Shown here: positions 55,568 to 63,727 of the stretch, in pieces
Layout: every line of letters starts with the position of its first letter
How positions within the stretch are numbered: position 1 is the stretch's first letter
From: Erysipelotrichaceae bacterium
GTDB taxonomy: Bacteria; Bacillota_I; Bacilli_A; Erysipelotrichales; Erysipelotrichaceae
NCBI GenBank assembly: GCA_017432005.1
Contig: JAFRKA010000006.1
Span: 49,801-113,800, forward strand
Length of the DNA: 64,000 nucleotides
Direction: 5' to 3'
The notes under the pieces: model-generated
What the model was told of the DNA's origin: nothing
The model's database searches: none
Seen by the model: only the letters and a program-made list of their open reading frames with translations
Translations under genes and position numbers: made by a program

Positions 55568-56851
55568 ATGAAAAACGAAATAATCAGATGTGAATGCGTA
55601 GATATGTCCGTGGATGGACAGGGTATAGCCAGAGCAGGGGAACTGGTCGTTTTCGTCAAAGGTCTGATCAAAGGTGAGATCGCTGATGTAAAGATCACGG
55701 CTGAGAAGAAGAACTACTCTTTCGGCATCATCGACAGACTGATCAAGGAATCGCCTTTCAGACGCAAGTCTGAATGTCCGATCGCCTATAAGTGCGGAGG
55801 ATGTGATTATCGGCATATCAATTATGATTATCAGCTCGAGTTGAAAAAGGATGTTTTGATCAGCACTCTGCGCGATCGTGATGTCGCCGACATCATTCCT
55901 GCCGATGATCCTTTCTACTACCGCAACAAGGTCCAGATCCCGGTCAGGGATCATAAGATGGGATTTTATCGCCGTTATTCCAACGACATCGTCGAGTTTG
56001 GCGACTGCTATATCGAATCTGAGAAAGCCAATCGGATCTTTAAAGATCTCAAGCAGTATCTGCTTGAAAACGGATTGGATCAGGATATCCGTCACATCAT
56101 CATCAAACATGCGATGTCAACGGATGAAGTGATGTTAGGACTTGTAGTGCGCAGTTATGATACTGATTATACTTATACAGCTGAATATATCTGTAATAGA
56201 TATCCTGAGATCAGATCCTGCATCCTCAACCTCAATGACGCCGAAACAAACGTGATCCTGGGAAAGGAAGAGAGACTGCTATACGGCAGAGATCATATCT
56301 TTGATGAATTCGACGGGATAAGAGTAAAACTGTCGCTGAAATCTTTCTATCAGGTCAACCGCGATCAGATGATAAAACTCTATACGAAAGTAAGAGAACT
56401 GTCGGGTGCAGATGAAAACAGTGATATCCTGGATCTGTATTGCGGTATCGGAACTATTTCGCTGTTCATGGCCAGAAGCGTCAGACATGTTACCGGTGTG
56501 GAGATCGTTGAGGCAGCGGTAAACAATGCCAGGGACAACGCGAAGATCAACGGGATCAAAAATGCTGAATTCATTTTGGCGGATGCCGGAAAGGATATGG
56601 ACGAATATATAAGAGATAAAGATGTCGTCATCCTCGATCCGCCGCGCAAAGGTATCAGCAGGGAGCTGATCTCATCACTGATAAACAATAAAGTTCCCCG
56701 GATCGTCTATGTTTCCTGTAATCCCGCGACTCTGGCCAGAGATCTGAAGCTGTTTGAAGAATACTATGTTATATCGACAGTCTATCCGGTCGATATGTTC
56801 CCGTTCACTGTGCATACCGAATGTGTAACAGCACTGAGCAGAAAGGAATGA
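55568..56851 (+). CDS. rlmD: 23S rRNA (uracil-5-)-methyltransferase RlmD/TrmA family
   Basis: 427 residues. N-terminal TRAM domain (ECVDMSVDGQGIARAGE), iron-sulfur motif CPIAYKCGGCDY (Cx5Cx2C), SAM-binding VTGVEIVEAAVNNARDNAK near 305-323, LDPPRKGIS (catalytic region) and VYVSCNPATLARDL. Makes m5U in rRNA. No ribosome binding site is visible, and a terminator ends just upstream. It starts a cluster with a cupin and a second member. Confidence 0.9.
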   Translation: MKNEIIRCECVDMSVDGQGIARAGELVVFVKGLIKGEIADVKITAEKKNYSFGIIDRLIKESPFRRKSECPIAYKCGGCDYRHINYDYQLELKKDVLISTLRDRDVADIIPADDPFYYRNKVQIPVRDHKMGFYRRYSNDIVEFGDCYIESEKANRIFKDLKQYLLENGLDQDIRHIIIKHAMSTDEVMLGLVVRSYDTDYTYTAEYICNRYPEIRSCILNLNDAETNVILGKEERLLYGRDHIFDEFDGIRVKLSLKSFYQVNRDQMIKLYTKVRELSGADENSDILDLYCGIGTISLFMARSVRHVTGVEIVEAAVNNARDNAKINGIKNAEFILADAGKDMDEYIRDKDVVILDPPRKGISRELISSLINNKVPRIVYVSCNPATLARDLKLFEEYYVISTVYPVDMFPFTVHTECVTALSRKE

Positions 56852-56857
56852 AAAGAT

Positions 56858-57202
56858 ATGAAGATCATCAGAAAGAATGAAGCGGTGATCGGAGCCAATT
56901 CCGATAAATGTAAAACCTATGATTATCCCTTCAGCAATTTCGAGATAGGCTTTGCTTTGTCTGAGATAAGCGGCAGATATCCGGCTGAAGGTTTTGTCAT
57001 GAACCAGGAATGTACAGAGATAGTCTATATACTTGAAGGTCAGGGGAAACTGGTCCTGAGCAACGAAACAGTCGAATTCAAAGAGGGTGACAGCATCATC
57101 ATCAATAAAGGTGAAAAATATTTCTGGGATGCACAATACTGCAAGATGTCCATGTCCTGCAGCCCGAAATGGTCCCCAGAACAGCATAAAACGTGTGAAT
57201 AA
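56858..57202 (+). CDS. Small cupin-domain protein
   Basis: 114 residues with one cupin barrel: VYILEGQGKLVLSNETVEFKEGD (motif 1 region) and IIINKGEKYFWDA. Metal-binding His pair is not obvious, so function is uncertain. Located between the two methyltransferase genes with a one-base overlap downstream. Confidence 0.7.
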   Translation: MKIIRKNEAVIGANSDKCKTYDYPFSNFEIGFALSEISGRYPAEGFVMNQECTEIVYILEGQGKLVLSNETVEFKEGDSIIINKGEKYFWDAQYCKMSMSCSPKWSPEQHKTCE

Positions 57203-58335
57203 TGAAAAAATGTCCGGTCAGCACATACTGTGGTGGCTGTCAGTATCAGGGTCTTCCTTATACTGAACAGCTGAAAAAGAAACAGGAAGAAAGCGAAAAG
57301 CTTCTTTCTTCTTTTTGTCATGTAGAAAAGATCATCGGGATGGATGATCGTGACCATTATCGTAACAAGGTCCAGATGAATTTTGCCTACGACGAACATC
57401 GCAATATCATTTCGGGATACTATGTAGCTTCGACCCATACGATCGTACCGGTCGAAGAATGCGGTCTTTGTGATGAAATGATCAGCCGGATCATGTCTTC
57501 GGTAAAAAAGATCATCATCCGTAAACGGATACCGATCTATGATGAAAGATCAGCAAGAGGCTGTTTACGCTGTGTCATGATCCGTAGTACCAATACCGGT
57601 GAATACATGGTGGTCCTGGTGAGTAAAACTGCCGATTTCGCTCATCGCGAAGAAGTGGTCAGAGACATAATACATTTCAACCCGGAAGTAAAAACAGTCG
57701 TCCAGAACATCAACAGCAGCCGCAGTTCTGCAGTTCTCGGTAAGAGGAATATCATTCTTTACGGAAAAGGATATATCACTGATGAACTGTGCGGACTGAA
57801 ATTCAGGATCTCTCCTTCATCGTTTTATCAGGTCAACAGAAGACAGACTGAGATCCTTTATCGGGGAGCGATCAAGGCAACCGGACTGAATGATTCGAAG
57901 ATTCTGCTTGATGCGTATTGCGGAACAGGGACGATCGGTCTGTGTGCTGCCGGATCAGCAAAGAAGATCATCGGTGTCGAATCCAATTCTTCAGCAGTGA
58001 AAGATGCCAAGATCAACATGAAGATCAATGATATCGAAAACGCGGAATTCGTTTGCGAGGATGCGGGCAAATACATGGAATTCCTTGCCCGAAACAAAAC
58101 GCATATCGATGTGGTGATCATGGATCCGCCCCGTAAGGGAGCAGATCAGCGTTTCATGTCTTCAATGGTGAAGATGAGACCTGATCGGATCGTCTATGTT
58201 TCCTGCAATCAGCTTACCCTGAAAGAGAATCTTAAATTTCTGAGCAGATATTATGAAGTGACAAGTATCCAGCCGGTCGATATGTTCCCATATACTTCAC
58301 ATGTGGAGACAATAGTATTGATGTCAAGGATGTAA
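57202..58335 (+). CDS. TrmA/RlmD-like methyltransferase lacking the TRAM domain
   Basis: 377 residues. It begins at the iron-sulfur motif (CPVSTYCGGCQY, Cx5Cx2C at residues 4-13), so the TRAM domain of its neighbour is missing. GVESNSSAVKDAKINMK near 255, MDPPRKGADQ and VYVSCNQLTLKENLKF show an intact catalytic core. The substrate may be tRNA U54 or rRNA. A one-base overlap with the cupin gene. Confidence 0.85.
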   Translation: MKKCPVSTYCGGCQYQGLPYTEQLKKKQEESEKLLSSFCHVEKIIGMDDRDHYRNKVQMNFAYDEHRNIISGYYVASTHTIVPVEECGLCDEMISRIMSSVKKIIIRKRIPIYDERSARGCLRCVMIRSTNTGEYMVVLVSKTADFAHREEVVRDIIHFNPEVKTVVQNINSSRSSAVLGKRNIILYGKGYITDELCGLKFRISPSSFYQVNRRQTEILYRGAIKATGLNDSKILLDAYCGTGTIGLCAAGSAKKIIGVESNSSAVKDAKINMKINDIENAEFVCEDAGKYMEFLARNKTHIDVVIMDPPRKGADQRFMSSMVKMRPDRIVYVSCNQLTLKENLKFLSRYYEVTSIQPVDMFPYTSHVETIVLMSRM

Positions 58336-58336
58336 T

Positions 58337-58843
58337 ATGGCAAATATCATCACCGGAATCAGAATCATCTGCAGTATTTGTATATTGATTTGCCCGGCGT
58401 TTTCACCGGCGTTCTATAGCTTGTATATCATTGCCGGAGTCAGCGATATGATAGATGGGACAGTAGCGCGTAAAACAGGAACTATCAGTGAGTTTGGATC
58501 GAAACTGGATACAGCGGCCGATCTGGTTCTCGTAATTGCATGTCTGATAAAGTTAATTCCGATTATTCACGTACCGATCTGGCTTATGGTATGGATCATT
58601 GTGATCGCCGTGATCAAGGCAGTTAATCTGCTTTCCGGATATGTAATGCGAAAAGAAATCGTTGTCTTACATACGGTAATGAATAAAGTGACTGGCATAT
58701 TGCTGTTTATCGTCCCGCTGACACTGACACTCATCGATCTGAAATACAGTGGAGCGATCGTCAGTGCAACAGCGACATTTGCGGCGATACAAGAGGGGCA
58801 TCTGATCAGGTCCCTGAAAGACCATGATGGAGGTACAGTATGA
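58337..58843 (+). CDS. CDP-alcohol phosphatidyltransferase family protein
   Basis: 168 residues, five or so membrane helices. Active-site signature SDMIDGTVARKTGTISEFG with KLDTAAD (DGxxARxxxxxxxxGxxxDxxxD) near 35-60. It transfers a phosphatidyl group to an alcohol, such as glycerol-3-phosphate in PgsA. Its small size and lone position leave the substrate open. The stop overlaps the next start. Confidence 0.85.
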   Translation: MANIITGIRIICSICILICPAFSPAFYSLYIIAGVSDMIDGTVARKTGTISEFGSKLDTAADLVLVIACLIKLIPIIHVPIWLMVWIIVIAVIKAVNLLSGYVMRKEIVVLHTVMNKVTGILLFIVPLTLTLIDLKYSGAIVSATATFAAIQEGHLIRSLKDHDGGTV

Positions 58844-59265
58844 GTTTTATGGATAACTCAAGCAGAGGAAAAGTTTTCCAGATACAGGTCAGAGACTATT
58901 TTGAGAAGAAATATGGTACAGGTTTTGAAATGGAGAAAAAGATCCCGATCGGAGATCCGCCGAAACTGCATCGTTTTGATATCGTGAATTTGGAAAAGAA
59001 GATAGGCATAGAATGCAAAAGATATACCTGGACTGAGGCGGGCAATGTTCCGAGCGGCAAGATCGGTACGGTAAATGAAGCAGCTTTCTATCTCTCTTTT
59101 TTACCTGATGATTATGAGAAGTATATCGTGATGTCGTATTCGTTCAATCTTAAAAGAAACGAAAGTCTGGCTCAGTATTATTATCGTAATAACCGTCATC
59201 TGCTGGGAAAGACAAAAGTAGCTGAATTCGATCTTCAGACCGGACAGTTTAGGATAATCGGATGA
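58840..59265 (+). CDS. PD-(D/E)XK nuclease-like protein
   Basis: 141 residues. The segment HRFDIVNLEKKIGIECKRYTW (Asp...Glu-x-Lys) near 46-66 resembles the active site of restriction-like nucleases, followed by helices. It overlaps the phosphatidyltransferase by 4 bp. Small lone nucleases of this type occur in defence and mobile contexts; no partner is seen. Confidence 0.55.
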   Translation: MSFMDNSSRGKVFQIQVRDYFEKKYGTGFEMEKKIPIGDPPKLHRFDIVNLEKKIGIECKRYTWTEAGNVPSGKIGTVNEAAFYLSFLPDDYEKYIVMSYSFNLKRNESLAQYYYRNNRHLLGKTKVAEFDLQTGQFRIIG

Positions 59266-59269
59266 ACAT

Positions 59270-59476
59270 ATGAGTAAATACAGACCATTATGGATATGGA
59301 TAAAAGAAAACGGAGACGATCATATCTGTCTCTCTTTTAATGAGATTGAATAGATCCTTGGTTTTGCGATCGATCATTCGTTCCTGCAATACAAAAAGGA
59401 ACTGACGGAATACGGCTACGTTGTGAAAAAGATCTCGCTGAAAGAAAAGAAAGTCATATTTCAGAAAAACAAATGA
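59270..59476 (+). pseudogene. Small DUF7662-like gene interrupted by an amber codon
   Basis: From ATG 59270 it reads MSKYRPLWIWIKENGDDH, then TAG at codon 28 (59351-59353), and continues in the same frame ILGFAIDHSFLQYKKELTEY to a TGA at 59474-59476. The whole matches a common small-protein family of about 68 residues in which the position is usually Lys or Glu. One base change (AAG, CAG or GAG to TAG) explains it. Upstream PD-(D/E)XK-like gene ends 4 bp before. Confidence 0.7.
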
Positions 59477-59518
59477 TCTCATTTTCGAAAAAGAAAAGAT
59501 GAAGGAATAGAAATATTG

Positions 59519-59524
59519 TAGAAT
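59519..59524 (+). promoter_or_regulatory. -10 element of the HD-GYP gene (leaderless configuration)
   Basis: TAGAAT 6 bases before ATG 59531; no Shine-Dalgarno. Confidence 0.5.
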
Positions 59525-59530
59525 GTTGTC

Positions 59531-61222
59531 ATGGAACTCTATTATGAAATAGTTCTGGTGATCTCGCTGCTGCTGTCACTTTATTATGTTTTTATCTGGC
59601 ATCGGCATTTTGAGATCCATATCACATTGATCTTTGTTCTGATACCGATCACCAATCTGGCTTTCTATCTCTTATCCAGAGCTCACAGCCTTGAAGAAGC
59701 TCTGGTTCCGAAGAAACTGACTTATATAGGAGGCTGTTACCTCATCCTGCAGCTGATGATGGTGGTATTCAGTCTCTGTGAGATAAAAATAGGTAAAGCA
59801 CTTAAACTGCTGTTTTATGCGGTCACTACCGTGATCTTTACTTCGTCTTTGACGATCGGCAATTCCGATCTGTTCTACAAGACGGTAGGATTTGAACGTG
59901 TAGACGGTGTCGTCCATATCATCTCTGAATACGGAACGATGCATACCGTATTCTATGGCATGATCTTCGTCTATTTCATCATGTCGCTCGGTGCGATCAT
60001 CTACAGCTATCTGCATAAGAATCAGATCTCGCGTGTCATCATCTTCCTGCTGTTTTTGACGGAAGTAATAAGCATGATCGCTTTCTTTGTCGGACGTATG
60101 ATATTCCACAATATCGAGCTGATCACGGTTGCCTATGTGACAGCCCAGATCATTTATCTGATCATCATCAGGCAGATGTGTCTGTATGATATCAGTTCGA
60201 CTGCGGTCGATTCCATGGACCAGACAGGAAATACCGGACTGGTCTCCTTTGATTTCAAATACCGCTATCTTGGCAGCAATGTCTATGCCAAAGAGATATT
60301 CCCGTCCTTAAAAGAGATGACTGTCGATAAGGGTTTTCTCAAGGACGACAGATTTTCTATTGATGCGCAAACATGGCTCGATGAATTCAGAAAAAACAAC
60401 AAAAATGACAAGTTCTATTATGAGAAGCAGGATAATACTTATCTTATCGATATTAATTATCTTTATGATGAAAAACGAAAGAAAGGCTATCAGTTCGTCA
60501 TTACGGATGATACAGCCAATCAGAAGTATATAAAACTCATCAACAGCTATAACACGCAGCTTCAGGATGAGGTAAAAGACAAGACCAGACATATCGTTGA
60601 GATGCATGACAGGCTGATCATGTCGATGGCAACGATGGTCGAAAGCCGTGACAACTCGACCGGAGGGCATATCAGAAGGACCAGCGAAGGAGTAAGGATC
60701 CTGATCGATGAGATCCGCAAGGACAACCGCTATGATCTTTCAGAGGAATTCTGTGCCGATATCATCAAGGCTGCGCCGATGCATGACCTGGGCAAGATCG
60801 CTGTCGATGATCAGATCTTACGCAAACCGGGACGTTTTACACCGGAAGAGTTTGAGAAGATGAAGGCTCACGCTTCGGAAGGCGCCAGGATTGTTCATGA
60901 GATCCTGGAAGGTACTGATGATGAGGAATTCAAGGTCATCGCCGAGAATGTCGCGCATTATCACCATGAGCGTTATGACGGTTCCGGTTATCCTGATGGT
61001 CTCAAGGGAAAGGATATCCCTCTGGAAGCCAGGATCATGGCGATCGCTGATGTATATGATGCACTAGTCAGCAAGAGAGTCTATAAGGAAAAGATGTCTT
61101 TTGAAAAAGCTGATTCCATCATAATGGAAGGCATGGGAACTCAGTTCGATCCGGAACTTGAACCTTTCTATGTTTCAGCGAGAGAGAAACTGGAGCAATA
61201 CTACGATAGTATCGAGCAGTAG
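59531..61222 (+). CDS. HD-GYP domain c-di-GMP phosphodiesterase with a 7-TM-like sensor
   Basis: 563 residues. About seven membrane helices in 1-220 (histidine-kinase-type 7TM sensor), a PAS-like part (about 230-335), then the HD-GYP domain: GGHIRRTSEGVRIL, PMHDLGKIAVDDQILRKPG near 416, HASEGARIVHEIL, HHERYDGSGYPDGLKG near 477-492 and ADVYDALVSKRVYKEK. GYP is intact, so it should hydrolyse c-di-GMP, opposing the cyclases at 12.9-18.5 kb. -10 box 6 bases before ATG. Confidence 0.92.
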   Translation: MELYYEIVLVISLLLSLYYVFIWHRHFEIHITLIFVLIPITNLAFYLLSRAHSLEEALVPKKLTYIGGCYLILQLMMVVFSLCEIKIGKALKLLFYAVTTVIFTSSLTIGNSDLFYKTVGFERVDGVVHIISEYGTMHTVFYGMIFVYFIMSLGAIIYSYLHKNQISRVIIFLLFLTEVISMIAFFVGRMIFHNIELITVAYVTAQIIYLIIIRQMCLYDISSTAVDSMDQTGNTGLVSFDFKYRYLGSNVYAKEIFPSLKEMTVDKGFLKDDRFSIDAQTWLDEFRKNNKNDKFYYEKQDNTYLIDINYLYDEKRKKGYQFVITDDTANQKYIKLINSYNTQLQDEVKDKTRHIVEMHDRLIMSMATMVESRDNSTGGHIRRTSEGVRILIDEIRKDNRYDLSEEFCADIIKAAPMHDLGKIAVDDQILRKPGRFTPEEFEKMKAHASEGARIVHEILEGTDDEEFKVIAENVAHYHHERYDGSGYPDGLKGKDIPLEARIMAIADVYDALVSKRVYKEKMSFEKADSIIMEGMGTQFDPELEPFYVSAREKLEQYYDSIEQ

Positions 61223-61283
61223 CTGATGGCTGTTTATAAGGGATCAGAAAGATTATAATAAATCATATATCTATGGAGGCCCG

Positions 61284-61607
61284 ATGAAAGACTACGAAAA
61301 CATGTCAGACCATGAACTGCTGATGGAACTGGTCGAAGAAAAAAGGAAGAATGACATCCGGCGCTATATCCGCTACGGGATAGATGCCGTCATCGTGATC
61401 GTGATCGCTGTGATCGCGTATATCTATGTGCCCAAGATCGTTGAGATGGTCAACAGGTACAACAGTCTGATGAACCAGGTCGAAGAGATCGGTAATGAAG
61501 TTGAGGGTTTTACCAGCAGCTTCGATCCTCAGACACTTGAAGATCTGAAGGAACTGATAGAAAAGCTCCAGAAACTGTTCAGCAGTTTCGGATTCATGGG
61601 AGGATAA
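61284..61607 (+). CDS. Small single-pass membrane protein, unknown
   Basis: 107 residues: acidic/basic N-terminus, membrane helix at about 31-51 (AVIVIVIAVIAYIYV), then a coiled-coil-like segment EEIGNEVEGF and LKELIEKLQKLFSS. GGAGG is 8 bases before the ATG. It precedes bcp by 4 bp. Confidence 0.65.
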   Translation: MKDYENMSDHELLMELVEEKRKNDIRRYIRYGIDAVIVIVIAVIAYIYVPKIVEMVNRYNSLMNQVEEIGNEVEGFTSSFDPQTLEDLKELIEKLQKLFSSFGFMGG

Positions 61608-61611
61608 AAAT

Positions 61612-62070
61612 ATGCTGGAGATCGGTAAAAAAGCACCGCAGTTTGCTCTGTATGATCAGAATAATGAGCTGCGTAAACTGTCTGAATTCAAAGGACAGAA
61701 AGTCATTCTGTATTTCTATCCGAAGGATATGACAAGTGGCTGCTCCAAGCAGGCATGTAATTTTGCGGAGCTGTATCCGCAATTCAGGGAAAAGGATGCG
61801 GTGATCATCGGCGTATCCAAGGATTCGGTCGCATCACACAAAAAGTTTGCCGAGAAGTTCAATCTTCCGTTCATCCTGCTGTCTGATCCTGATCACGAGG
61901 TCATCGAAGCCTATGATGTCTGGAAAGAAAAAAGCAATTACGGAAAGAAATACATGGGCATCGTCAGATCGACTTATCTGATCGATGAGAAGGGGAAGAT
62001 CGCCAAGGCATTCTCCAATGTAAAGGCGGCAGACAATCCTGAGCAGATGCTGGAAGCACTGCAGGCATAA
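61612..62070 (+). CDS. bcp: Thioredoxin-dependent thiol peroxidase (Bcp/PrxQ)
   Basis: 152 residues. YFYPKDMTSGCSKQACNFAEL near 38-58 carries the peroxidatic Cys and a second Cys five residues on, as in PrxQ. Detoxifies hydroperoxides. GGGAGG precedes the ATG. tRNA-Arg lies convergent, 5 bp after the stop. Confidence 0.92.
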   Translation: MLEIGKKAPQFALYDQNNELRKLSEFKGQKVILYFYPKDMTSGCSKQACNFAELYPQFREKDAVIIGVSKDSVASHKKFAEKFNLPFILLSDPDHEVIEAYDVWKEKSNYGKKYMGIVRSTYLIDEKGKIAKAFSNVKAADNPEQMLEALQA

Positions 62071-62075
62071 AAAAA

Positions 62076-62152
62076 TGGCGTCCATGGAGAGATTCGAACT
62101 CCCGACCGTCCGCTTAGAAGGCGGATGCTCTATCCAACTGAGCTACATGGAC
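62076..62152 (-). tRNA. tRNA-Arg (anticodon TCT)
   Basis: 77 nt. Acceptor GTCCATG pairs perfectly with CATGGAC, discriminator G and encoded CCA (62076-62078). D-arm AGCTCAGTTGGATAGAGC, anticodon stem TCCGC/GCGGA with loop CTTCTAA giving TCT (codon AGA), T-loop TTCGAAT. Confidence 0.95.
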
Positions 62153-62212
62153 ACACATCTATTGTATACTAACATTTTCAGGCTGTATTTTCAATCAGCC
62201 TAGAAGGCATAA

Positions 62213-62482
62213 ATGAAACGTTTTCTGATATTGATCGAAATAATTCTGATTACACTCGGCGGCATGGCGGTCGCTTATTTTGATGCGCTGTACAAGGATA
62301 ATATCGAACAGATATCGTATCAGGAACAAAGCAGACAGATGGCTATACAGGAAACAGAAGAACTGGAAAAAGCGATCGATGATCTGAATTCGGAGATCGA
62401 AGAACTGGAAAAGAAGGAAGAGATAAGTCAGTATCTGTTATGGAAGAGAAGACTGGAAGAACTTCAGGATCGGCTTTCCTGA
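62213..62482 (+). CDS. Small anchored coiled-coil protein
   Basis: 89 residues: membrane anchor at about 4-24 and a Glu-rich coiled coil (about 45-88, EELEKAIDDLNSEIEELEKK). GAAGG site 5 bases before the ATG. Overlaps the deacetylase by 43 bp, so they are coupled and possibly interact. Confidence 0.65.
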   Translation: MKRFLILIEIILITLGGMAVAYFDALYKDNIEQISYQEQSRQMAIQETEELEKAIDDLNSEIEELEKKEEISQYLLWKRRLEELQDRLS

Positions 62483-63387
62483 AAGCGAGTCTGATCATCA
62501 CTGTTTTTATCCTCGTGTTCTGCGGCTACACGGCTTTTTCCTGTTGGCAGAATAATAAAGAGATCCTTTCAGAAGTACAACAGGCCAAAATGATCTGTGA
62601 AGAGGCGATGGAAGAAAGAGATGCGAAGGAACTTGAACTGAAGCAGAGAGAGAAATACCGTGATGAGCTTCTTGACAGCATCAATGAGATCGAAGATGTA
62701 AAGAAAGAATTCTTTGCTCTGGCAAAGGAAACGGAAGACAGGATACTGAACGGCGAGCTTGATCTGAAGATCGCTTATCTTACTTTTGATGACGGACCGT
62801 ACCATCGTTCCAATCAGTTTCTTGATGTCCTTGATGAGTATGATGTTCCAGCCACATTTTTCTATCTGATGAAGTGTTCAGAGACTGGATACGCTGAAGA
62901 AGATGCCGCATATGATGCGATCTACAGAAGAGTCATCAATTCAGGTCATACACTGGCCAATCATACCGCTACTCATAAACTGGGCAAAGAAGGTGTTTAT
63001 TCTTCGATCGACAGATTCGTAAGTGAGGTCATCCGCAACCGCGAATTCATCTATGACCGTTATGGCTATAAAACGGAGATCATGCGTTTTCCGGGAGGTA
63101 GCGATACATCGTCCAAGATTCCGGACATCATCCCAAGACTCAATGAACTGGGTTATGGATATGTCGACTGGAACATAGCCTGCGGTGACGGCGGTCAGCT
63201 GCAGCCAGCTAACGTCTATCGGGATAATGTTCTGAACAATACAAAAGACAAGAAGGTGATCGTCGTTCTGATGCATGACTATTCTTTGAACACACTTGAA
63301 GCTCTGCCAGATATCATTGAAGGTCTGGACAAACAGGGTTATATCTTCCTGCCGCTGTTTCCTGCATCTTCCATGTGCAGACATTGA
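62440..63387 (+). CDS. Polysaccharide deacetylase, membrane anchored
   Basis: 315 residues. Anchor at about 15-32, coiled-coil region (about 35-105), NodB domain: LTFDDGPYHRS near 115, HTLANHTATHKLG near 172, RFPGGSDTSSKIP near 216 and MHDYS near 278. Metal ligands Asp and two His are intact. Removes N-acetyl groups from a surface glycan such as peptidoglycan. Its start lies within the preceding coiled-coil gene. Confidence 0.9.
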   Translation: MEEKTGRTSGSAFLKASLIITVFILVFCGYTAFSCWQNNKEILSEVQQAKMICEEAMEERDAKELELKQREKYRDELLDSINEIEDVKKEFFALAKETEDRILNGELDLKIAYLTFDDGPYHRSNQFLDVLDEYDVPATFFYLMKCSETGYAEEDAAYDAIYRRVINSGHTLANHTATHKLGKEGVYSSIDRFVSEVIRNREFIYDRYGYKTEIMRFPGGSDTSSKIPDIIPRLNELGYGYVDWNIACGDGGQLQPANVYRDNVLNNTKDKKVIVVLMHDYSLNTLEALPDIIEGLDKQGYIFLPLFPASSMCRH

Positions 63388-63422
63388 TGAAAATATTTTC
63401 AGAAAATAATTGTAAAAAATCA

Positions 63423-63451
63423 TTGACTTTACAAAATTGTTTTCATAAAAT
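63423..63451 (+). promoter_or_regulatory. Promoter of the T-box/trpX operon
   Basis: TTGACT (63423-63428), 17-bp spacer, TAAAAT (63446-63451). Start near 63458. Confidence 0.75.
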
Positions 63452-63469
63452 AAAAACAACAAAAGACTT

Positions 63470-63710
63470 TGAAGTAAACAGTATCGCTGATGATGCACTG
63501 TAGAGAGATCACGGGTGGTGAAAGTGATCGTGATAAAGGCGAGGTATTCATTACTGAGTTGAACAGCTGAAAAATGCAGTAGGCTGTCCCGGCAGGGAAT
63601 CGTTAATATCCCGGGCCATGTTGGTGGTCAATGAGAATGATGCAGTAATGTATTGTTGAAAAAAGGTGGTAACACGATGATTCGTCCTTGTATGAGGACG
63701 AATTTTTTGT
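63470..63710 (+). promoter_or_regulatory. T-box riboswitch leader
   Basis: The T-box sequence AAAAGGTGGTAACACG is at 63661-63676, followed by a terminator hairpin ATTCGTCC/GGACGAAT (63680-63687 with 63696-63703) and T6. Upstream are a distal hairpin GATCAC/GTGATC with loop GGGTGGTGAAA (63508-63530) and stem I base CAGTA/TACTG (63479-63483 with 63552-63556). Such leaders sense uncharged tRNA and antiterminate. The specifier triplet was not resolved: TAT, TTC or ATT in 63545-63552, but no TGG at that place. Confidence 0.85.
63680..63708 (+). terminator. Regulated terminator of the T-box leader
   Basis: Eight-bp stem with an 8-nt loop, T-run 63703-63708. In antitermination the 5' part would pair with the T-box sequence instead. 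Confidence 0.8.
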
Positions 63711-63727
63711 TGAAAGGGAGAAATGTT

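Noticed and set aside
59351..59353. TAG as pyrrolysine or another recoded amino acid
   Set aside because: TAG acts as a normal stop elsewhere, for example for recG, and no pyl genes are present; a nonsense mutation is simpler.
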